A stretch of DNA of 64,000 nucleotides from Podocnemis expansa (taxonomy: Eukaryota > Chordata > Testudines > Podocnemididae). Each line of letters begins with the position of its first letter. Position 1 is the first letter of the stretch. A program made the translations under genes and the position numbers. Shown here piece by piece: positions 57,836 through 64,000 of this stretch. The stretch lies in NCBI GenBank assembly GCA_007922195.1, contig ML682037.1, positions 14,084,366-14,148,365 of the forward strand, read 5' to 3'. Under the pieces are notes generated by a model. That model was not told where the DNA came from and ran no database searches. It worked only from the letters and a program-made list of their open reading frames with translations.

Positions 57836-58253
57836 ATTTAGGGAAATCCTTCTGTGATCTTGGTCAGTGATCCCAGGAAAAGCACAGGGCTTTCTATCAG
57901 AGGTGGCTTATTTAATTATTAATACTGTGCTGAGAAGAAGATGGCTTATTAGTTGGTAAAGAGAGCCTGAGGTCTAAAAGAAAAAGTTAGTTACTTCCAG
58001 TTGCACTGTTTGAGATTACATTTATTTAAAAATAAAATAAAATATAAAATAAAAGCAGCACACAACTAATGGAAGTTGTTGATGTAATGGAGATCAGTAT
58101 GGCCATGGCCTTAAGGGGCAGATGCTTGGATCTTGTAAAAATCTTGTAAATCAGTGTATGCCAGTTTATGCAACCTGGATATCTACTCCTAAGTTCATAA
58201 GAGTCTGAACTGTGTACAAGATTATATTCTGTATTTCATTGGGAAAAGCAGTT

Positions 58254-58760
58254 TCAATAGAATTTTCTGCTTCCCTGGACCTCCACCCCGCACACCCTAG
58301 CTTCTGCCTCTCTGCTCCAGCTGGACCCTGAGCCCTTTTCCCTCCTGCTCTCTGTCACTTTCTCTCTCACAGTCATACACACAAAGGCCCCTATTCCCCA
58401 GCACCTGCCTCCTGCTCTGACTGGATCCTGATCCCTTCTCCCTCCTGCAAACACACACACAAACACCCTACCCCCTCCCTCCCAGGGTGTCCCCTGGCTT
58501 CTGCTTTTCTTCCCCAGGCAGCCGCTGAGCCCTTCTGCAAACAACCCCCCACTTCCCCTCTCTGGTCCTTCTCCCTCCTGCAAACACCTCCCCTCACTCC
58601 CTCTGCTCGAGCCATACCCTGAGCCCTTCTCTCTCCTGCAAACACACCCCACCCCTGCTTCCCCAGTGCCCACGCTGAGCCCAGTCCCTTATCCCTTCTC
58701 TCTGCCTACCTCTAACAGTACCCCAGCCCCTGTTTCTGATCAGCCAGCTGATAATATGCT
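58254..58760. repeat. CT-rich tandem-like stretch
   Basis: Imperfect repeats of a unit containing ccttctccctcctgcaaaca recur about five times with spacing of 60-100 bp. Minus-strand frames of 139 and 84 codons here are Gly/Arg-rich translations of the repeat. Confidence 0.6.
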
Positions 58761-59068
58761 TAGGTGACTCTGCTCCTCTGCCCTGAACCTTCATCTGAAG
58801 AATGCTCAGGGAGGTGGAGATTTAAACTGTCCCCCCAGCCTGACACCTGGAGGAACATGTCAGGGGCCAGGTAGGGCCTGCAGCTGCAAGCTGCACTTTT
58901 TCATTGAAGAGCCACATGCAGCTTGTGAGCCACAGTTTGGCCAATCCTGGTCCAGAGCTTAACATTAGGAAGATTTTTTTTTCAACTCTCAAGCTAGTTA
59001 ATGTCTAACATAAATCTCACTTGCTGGAGATTAAACCCATTACTACTTGTCTTACCTTCAGTAGACTA

Positions 59069-59247
59069 CAGGGCTGTAACTACGGCGGGGCTGACAGGGC
59101 AAAGCCCCAGGTGGCCAGAAGCGGCTCCATAGAGCCGCGCTATTAAAGAGGCGGCTTTGCAGCGCCAGCTCTGAGCGCCGCTACTGGGAAGGGGCGTGTA
59201 CCAATCGGATTGCGCCTCGGGCAAGACAGCACCGCGTTACGGCTCTG
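59069..59247. mobile_element. hAT-type element, 179 bp
   Basis: Begins CAGGGCTGTAACTACGGCGG and ends CACCGCGTTACGGCTCTG, imperfect inverted repeats of about 15 bp. Flanks GTAGACTA (59061-59068) and GTAGATTA (59248-59255) agree at 7 of 8 bases. GC-rich interior. Confidence 0.85.
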
Positions 59248-59913
59248 GTAGATTATAAACTGTCCTTAACATGTTTGAAGACAGTAATCCCATCCTTCTC
59301 CCAACACACTTTTCTCAAGAGTAACTACTCAATTTTTTTAATCTTTTCCCATGTGTTAGATTGCCTAAACCTTTTTATCATTTTTGTTCTCTGGCTTCTT
59401 CCAAGTCTTAATGTGTTGATAACTGAATAGTCTCAGCTACGTATTGACTCTAATACCACAATGCTGAAAAAGAGGAAAGCTGTTTTTCTTGTTTGTGCTA
59501 TATCTCTTATCTTGGGTGCAGGCAGTGCTATAACTTGTATATTGATTTATCGAGGAAGTTTTTGCAGTCAGAAGAAAGAGAAGCTTTATGTGGAGGAAGA
59601 GAGAAGGGGCTGTGTTCTGGGAGTACAACAAAATCCTGACATGCTAAATTTAGGTTATTCCTGGGCCATGGATTTGGGTTTTCCCTTGTACATTGCAAAT
59701 GATAGTCCAGCACTGTGTGAATCTAAGCTGCTATTTATGTTGCATTATTGTTACATTCATAGCATCAAAGACTTGCTTTGTTCCAAAGTGGAATAATGGC
59801 TATTGCCTGGTCCACAAACTTGCTCTTCAATTATGAGACCAACTCAAAGTGAAATCCACAGACTAACTTTTTTTTTTTTTTTGTCTCCCTCCTCCCCCCC
59901 CCCCACTACTTAG

Positions 59914-59983
59914 ACTTTCAACAATAGATGAATCTGGCTCCATTCTATCAGATATCAGCTATGACAAGACTGATGAGTCATTG
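59914..59983 (+). CDS. RACGAP1: RACGAP1 exon, phospho-serine-rich linker
   Basis: A 70-bp exon joining in phase 2 to give Arg, then [20 protein letters not shown] and ESL, ending in phase 0 before gtaatg. Human RACGAP1 carries mitotic kinase (PLK1) phosphorylation sites in this stretch that recruit the Rho exchange factor ECT2; the serines and acidic surroundings are kept here. Confidence 0.96.
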
Positions 59984-61387
59984 GTAATGTAACTCCAGGT
60001 GTTGAGAGTTATGTACTTTCATTCCCAATGTTGATATTTCAGAAGTGCAGTATCATCCATGGAAACAGTGCTGAGCAAAAGTAACTGGCTGCAAGATCGA
60101 GCTTGATTAAATTCTTGGAGGGGGTGGTATGATGAGGCCACCTAAAATGCATGTAGCCAATCTGTAATGGCTAGCAGCAATATCTTCAGTGGCCAAAGAC
60201 CAGACACTAGATGAAGAGGGTTCAGAGTTACTGCAGAGGACTCTTTTCCAGGTGTCTGGCATGGGTCTTGCCCAGGGGTTAAAGGCCTCCTACTTTTACG
60301 GAGTCAACATTCCAGGCCCCCTAAAACTATGGGAATGCCCCAGATCACTGTGTTCTGGGGGGTCCCCCCCAAAATAGGGGGCCATGCCAGAATGCGGCAC
60401 CTTAGAAATAGATCGGTGTGCTGGAGCACAGTGTTCTGGTGCATTTCCCCTAGGCCAGCGGAAGGGAGGGGCTGCCCTAGCCCCCCATCCCTCCTTTCCC
60501 TAGAGCCTGTGGTGGCTCCATCGCTCCCAGCCAGGGGTGGGGGCGCCACAGCCTCCTTCCCCCTCACCCAGCTCTTCAGCCACCTCAGCCAGGTGAGAGG
60601 TCTGGGGGGGTTGTGCAGCCAGCGGGGAATGTGTGGGAGCAGGGAGTGTGTGTGGGGAGAAGGGGTCGGGATGGTGGGCTGGGAAGCCCTTGGAGGCTGA
60701 AGGGGAGGCATGAAGATTGGGGGGTTAGGAGGGCTGAAATGGGGGCAAGGAGCTTAGGGATTGGGGCTGAGAACAACATGGGGAAAGGGGTCTGATGGGG
60801 GTGGGTGTTCTGGGGGCAGTAGCTGGGGTGCGTGAAGGGGGCCCAGACCAGCATGAGGGGACAAGGACCTGCGTGAGGGGCGCTGGAAATTTAGGAGAAT
60901 TCAGGATTCCATGAAATTAAACTTTAACCTCTGGATATTGGGGGCAGTAGCTGGGGGGGGCTGCCAAGTTAGGGAGGTCCCAGGGGGGTTCCCCAGATTG
61001 TACTTCAACTCCTGGTCTTGCCCATGTGCTCTGGCTTTAACTGATCACCATATGTGGGGTCTGGAAGTAATCTTCCCGAGGTCAGATTGGCCATGGCGGT
61101 TTTTCACTTTCCTCACAGCACATGGCATGGTCATTTGCAAGTTTAAGCTGGTATGAATGATGGATTCTCTGTAACTTTAAGTTTTTAAACTATGGTTTTA
61201 TGACTTGAGTATCACATCCAGAGGTTAGGGGTCTGTTTCAGGAATGGATGGCAGTGGCCTGCAATGTATGGGAGATCAGATTAGATAATCATGAGTCTTA
61301 GTTTTAGCATGAAATTTAAAGGAAAGGTGTGGCTAAAATCTGGAAGGTATCTGTGGTATTTTAACACAATATTTTGTCATACCGCAG
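59984..61387 (+). other. RACGAP1: RACGAP1 intron 5
   Basis: GT-AG intron (acceptor catacccgcag-like, accgcag). A GC-rich unidentified repeat lies at about 60320-60960 (frames on both strands are low-complexity) and a CR1 tail of the older subfamily at 61017-61300 (ggtcagattggccatggcgg, gggagatcagattagataat). Confidence 0.75.
61017..61300 (+). mobile_element. CR1 LINE 3' tail, older subfamily
   Basis: Follows the tail at 38800-39092 in order: tttaactgatcaccatatgt, gtcagattggccatgg, aatgtatgggagatcagatt and agataatcatgagtct. Diverged. Confidence 0.7.
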
Positions 61388-61441
61388 GACTGGGATTCCT
61401 CTTTGGTGAAAGCTGTCAAACTGAAGAAAAGAGAGAAACGG
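61388..61441 (+). CDS. RACGAP1: RACGAP1 exon, short basic stretch
   Basis: A 54-bp, 18-codon exon encoding DWDSSLVKAVKLKKREKR, phase 0 at both ends. Acceptor accgcag, donor gtatgt. The lysine/arginine run is a nuclear-localisation-type sequence conserved in the family. Confidence 0.96.
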
Positions 61442-62331
61442 GTATGTTTCCACACTAAGTTGTTGGAGCAGTCAGAAGTAACAGTAGGTATCACTGTGGA
61501 AAGATGTAGTGTTGCAGCTGTTCTAACAGACACTTTGGTCTGGTGCTTACAGATCAGATCACCCAGAAGTGCAGCCTGGACCGCACTCTAGTCAGGAAAT
61601 GGAAAATTCTTTGTGAGGCAGTGTATGGAACTGGACTACCTAAATGAATAAAATCCCTAATTCTTCACATCCAAAAAGATCAGATGATATGTGGGTTTAG
61701 ATGGAGGCTTTGGAAGTAACTTTTGTTTGTGAATTGGAGATCATGGAGTGAATTCGTCCATCCCATGATTCTTTGACCTATGGCTTATGAGCCGAAATTA
61801 TTTGAAGTTTGAAGCTTTTTCATGGATCTGTAGCATCTTTTTGATAACATGTGAAATTAGTAATAGCACAAATCAAAGATGGGTGTTCATATCATAAAAG
61901 TGGCCTAAGGATTTGTCTGAATACTCTTCAGTCAGCATGTGGGGTGAAAGAGGGACCATATCTTCAGAAGAGTTGGCTTCTTACTGGCAGAGGATTTGGT
62001 ATTTGCTTCTTGTTTTCAAACAGCTTTCCTCATATTTAAGCCGGGAAATTACTTGCTTTCTCTGCATGGTCTTCCTCTTAAGGTTTTGTTAGCAGAGCAC
62101 TGAGTTGACTAGCCAGATTTTTTTGGGAAGGTTGTGTGCTAAACCTTTTATAATGTTTAGTTAGGCTGCCTCGTTACATAAGTCTTCATTTCCTGTCTAA
62201 ACTAGAGATTATCATGGGATTTTAATATCTGCAAATGCTGCTGTGAAATTTGCACCAGCCTTTCAATGAATGTTATGTGGTGTTTTAGGCCTGACACCTT
62301 CAACCCAGTTTAACATGCATTTTCTTTTCAG
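61442..62331 (+). other. RACGAP1: RACGAP1 intron 6
   Basis: GT-AG intron, acceptor gcattttcttttcag. No repeat recognised with confidence. Confidence 0.8.
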
Positions 62332-62409
62332 CGTTCTTCCAGACAGTTCACAGAAGGCCCACCAGCTCCTTTAAAAAAAACCAGGTCAATTGGCTCTGCA
62401 GTGGACCAG
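62332..62409 (+). CDS. RACGAP1: RACGAP1 exon
   Basis: A 78-bp, 26-codon exon encoding RSSRQFTEGPPAPLKKTRSI then GSAVDQ. Donor gtatgt; phase 0 at both ends. It continues the basic, serine-rich linker ahead of the C1 domain. The human counterpart reads very similarly (KKTRSIGSAVDQ). Confidence 0.96.
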
Positions 62410-62733
62410 GTATGTAAACAAACGGAGTTAGTGTACATTAAAATCTCTAGCTGGAGATGGCTGTATTTGTGTAATCCCACCTGCAACAGAGTGCTCTTTG
62501 AAACTAAAGCTAGGCTAACAGCTCCACAAGGGAGCATCTCATGGCGTCACAGCTAATGCCAGCCATACAATGTTTTGGAAGTTATTTTCTTTGTCAGTCC
62601 CTCTGATATCTGATGCAAGATTGTCATACCTTTGATTAAATGGTTCAAAGTAATGCTACACCAACAACTCACTGGGACCAAAGAGAGCAAAAGATCCCTT
62701 GCCATGACTAACCGTATTGCTCTCTGACTTCAG
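62410..62733 (+). other. RACGAP1: RACGAP1 intron 7
   Basis: A 324-bp GT-AG intron, acceptor ctctctgacttcag. No feature seen. Confidence 0.85.
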
Positions 62734-62848
62734 GGAAATGAGTCTATAGTTGCAAAAACAACACTTACGGTCCCTAATGACGGTGGTCCAATCGAAGCCA
62801 TCTCTACTATTCAGACTATACCTTATCTCAGGAGCCGGCGGAAGACAG
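62734..62848 (+). CDS. RACGAP1: RACGAP1 exon (last one inside the window)
   Basis: A 115-bp exon encoding [38 protein letters not shown] and one base (phase 1), donor gtatac. The human protein has PYWTRSRRKTG here. It brings the decoded part to about 247 codons; the atypical C1 domain and RhoGAP domain with its arginine finger must follow beyond the window. Confidence 0.95.
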
Positions 62849-62902
62849 GTATACATGTCCTTTATCCTGTTTTTAATACACAGTGTTCTTGCATGCTGTA
62901 AC

Positions 62903-63180
62903 AATGTCCCTAGTGGGTCAGATCAGTGGTCCATCGAGCCCAGTAGTCTGTCTTCTGACATGGGCCCATACCGGGAAAGTCAGAAAGCATGAGCAGGAAA
63001 GGCAATCACTGAGTGAACCATCCCGTTATGGCCACTCCTGTAATCTGGCAAACCGCATAATATTGTATCCCTTTCCATCCTGGTTAATGAGCATTGATGT
63101 ACTTATCCACCATGATCTTGTCTAGTTCTTTTTTGAACTATGTTATTGTTTTCACACTTCTTCTGGCAATGATTTCCATG
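62903..63180. repeat. family D repeat, left part
   Basis: Contains gtgggtcagatcagtggtcc, atcgagcccagtagtctgtc and further blocks (gcattgatgtacttatccac). It breaks at 63182 and resumes at about 63903 (gctgtgtgttgtgtgatgaa, atttcattgggtgacccctg). Confidence 0.65.
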
Positions 63181-63182
63181 GG

Positions 63183-63902
63183 TCATAGAATCATGGGGCT
63201 GGAAGGTACCTCATGAGGTCATCTAGTCCAACCCCCTGCAAAAAAGCAGGACCACTCTCACTAAATCATCCCAACCAGGATGTTGTGTAACTGGAGCTTA
63301 AATATCTCCAAAGACAGAGATTCCACCACCTCCTTAGGTAACTCATTCCAATCCTTCACCACTCTCCTAGTGAGAGAGTTTTTTCCTAATATCCAACCTT
63401 GACCTCCCCAGCAGTAACTTGAAACCATTGCTCCTTGTTCTGTCCTCTGTTACTGCTGAGAACAGTGTAGCACTCTCCTGTCTGGAGCACCCTTTCAAGT
63501 AGTTGAAGGTTGCTATCAAATCCACCCTTTCTTCTGCAGGCTAAATAAGCCTAGTTCCTTCAGTCTCTCCTCATAAGTCATGTGCCCCAATCCCCTAATC
63601 ATTTTTTTGCCCTCCACTGGACTCTTTCGAATACGTCCATATCCTTTTTGTAGGGTGGAGCCCAAAACTGGGCACAGTATACTGGATGTGGCCTCAGCAA
63701 AGCCAAATATAGAAGGGAATAATCACATCCCTCAGTCTGCTGGTAATGCTACTACTAATACAGCCCAATATGACATAGGCCATTTTGGCTACAAGAGCAT
63801 ACTGTTGACTCAAATCCAGCTTACCATCCACCATAACCCCAAGGTCCTTTTCTACAGTACTGGTGCTTAGCTGATCAGTCCCAAGCCTGTAGCAGTGCAT
63901 GT
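63183..63902 (-). mobile_element. CR1 LINE 3' fragment inserted into family D
   Basis: The plus strand shows tcatagaatcatggggctgg, then caaccccctgcaaaaaagca and on to a decayed ORF2 piece near 63694-63900 which on the minus strand reads MHCYRLGTDQLSTSTVEKDL. About 720 bp, 5'-truncated, between the two halves of the family D repeat. Confidence 0.88.
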
Positions 63903-64000
63903 GGTCAGCTGTGTGTTGTGTGATGAAATGCTTCCTTTTTGTTTGTTTTTAAATTCCCTATCTGTTAATTTCATTGGGTGACCCCTGGATATTATATAAA

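Larger units (their letters stand above)
56879..58950 (-). mobile_element. longer hAT family B member, about 2.07 kb
   Basis: Left end CAGCGGTGGCCAAACTTATA, right end CCACAGTTTGGCCAATCCTG, flanked by a shared gtccag. Its outer 230 bp on the left and 70 bp on the right match the 468-bp copies in reverse; the middle is absent from them. The middle holds a family A insertion (about 57695-57835) and a CT-rich stretch (58254-58760) with ctccctcctgcaaacac-type repeats. No transposase was recognised. Confidence 0.65.
56430..59400 (-). mobile_element. ancient CR1 LINE, reverse orientation, split by three insertions
   Basis: Remnants in order on the plus strand: 56440-56537 (gctggaaaggacctcagggt, catctagttgagcccccatg), 56816-56878 (atcctccagtaataaggatt, ttgaaagctgggtccag), 58951-59068 (gagcttaacattaggaagat) and 59248-59400 (ggctctggtagattataaac, then cttctccc onward). 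Together they follow the reverse CR1 3' end in the right order. The gaps are filled by hAT-type elements. Confidence 0.7.
54329..59913 (+). other. RACGAP1: RACGAP1 intron 4 with nested transposons
   Basis: A 5.6-kb intron. It holds an hAT element (54419-55038) and, from 56430 to 59400, an old CR1 copy broken by three hAT-type insertions. The stretch 55040-56400 shows only simple runs (a C/G run near 55360-55390). The 111-codon frame at 59461-59796 is discussed among findings. Acceptor cactacttag. Confidence 0.8.
62849..64000 (+). other. RACGAP1: RACGAP1 intron 8 (cut by window edge)
   Basis: The intron is mostly a family D repeat interrupted by a CR1 copy. No further exon before the window end. 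Confidence 0.8.

Overview
The window is vertebrate nuclear DNA, most likely from a turtle or close sauropsid relative. It is intron-rich, packed with CR1 LINE pieces, several hAT-type non-autonomous DNA transposons, a DIRS-type retroelement, old MIR-like SINE relics, and a palindromic interspersed repeat whose arms read like 'agtcctgtggcacttaaaga' and which I associate with turtle genomes. The species call is inference from repeat content; the protein identities do not depend on it.

Three protein-coding genes can be supported. (1) 943-27270, plus strand: the 3' part of a voltage-gated sodium channel alpha-subunit gene, best matched to SCN8A (Nav1.6). Ten coding exons run from the domain II-III linker through domains III and IV to the C-terminus, which ends in ESKC. 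All joins keep frame. One intron (19873-23613) keeps frame only if read as AT-AC. The domain III S3-S4 exon matches published exon '18A' and has two GCATG (RBFOX) motifs just downstream; a candidate alternative '18N'-type exon with an early stop lies at 6921-7018. A long 3' UTR probably runs to a poly(A) signal at 33597. (2) 35899-36849, minus strand, tail-to-tail with SCN8A: a single large exon resembling TMDD1 (signal peptide, death-like domain, one membrane segment). (3) About 42340 to past the window end, plus strand: RACGAP1, with a CpG-island promoter at 42340-42960, a roughly 8 kb first intron full of transposons, and seven coding exons (50838-62848) giving the first 247 codons or so, including the coiled coil that binds the kinesin MKLP1 in centralspindlin. 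The C1 and RhoGAP domains lie outside the window.

Region by region: 1-33620 is SCN8A exons, introns and 3' UTR; 33621-35898 is an intergenic stretch with a 468-bp hAT copy; 35899-36849 is TMDD1; 36850-42339 is intergenic and dominated by two CR1 copies of different ages; 42340-64000 is RACGAP1 promoter, introns and exons, including a degenerate DIRS element (about 45421-48800), a 100-base assembly gap after a poly-G run, and an old CR1 copy broken by three later hAT insertions (56430-59400).

The genes do not form a functional pathway: SCN8A is a neuronal membrane channel, RACGAP1 a cytokinesis regulator, TMDD1 is poorly characterised. I found no convincing new multi-gene system. The most informative observations are the AT-AC intron, the splice-control elements around SCN8A exon 18A, the CHR/E2F-like cell-cycle promoter of RACGAP1, and a well-resolved stratigraphy of nested hAT, CR1 and palindromic repeats with target-site duplications that can be read directly.
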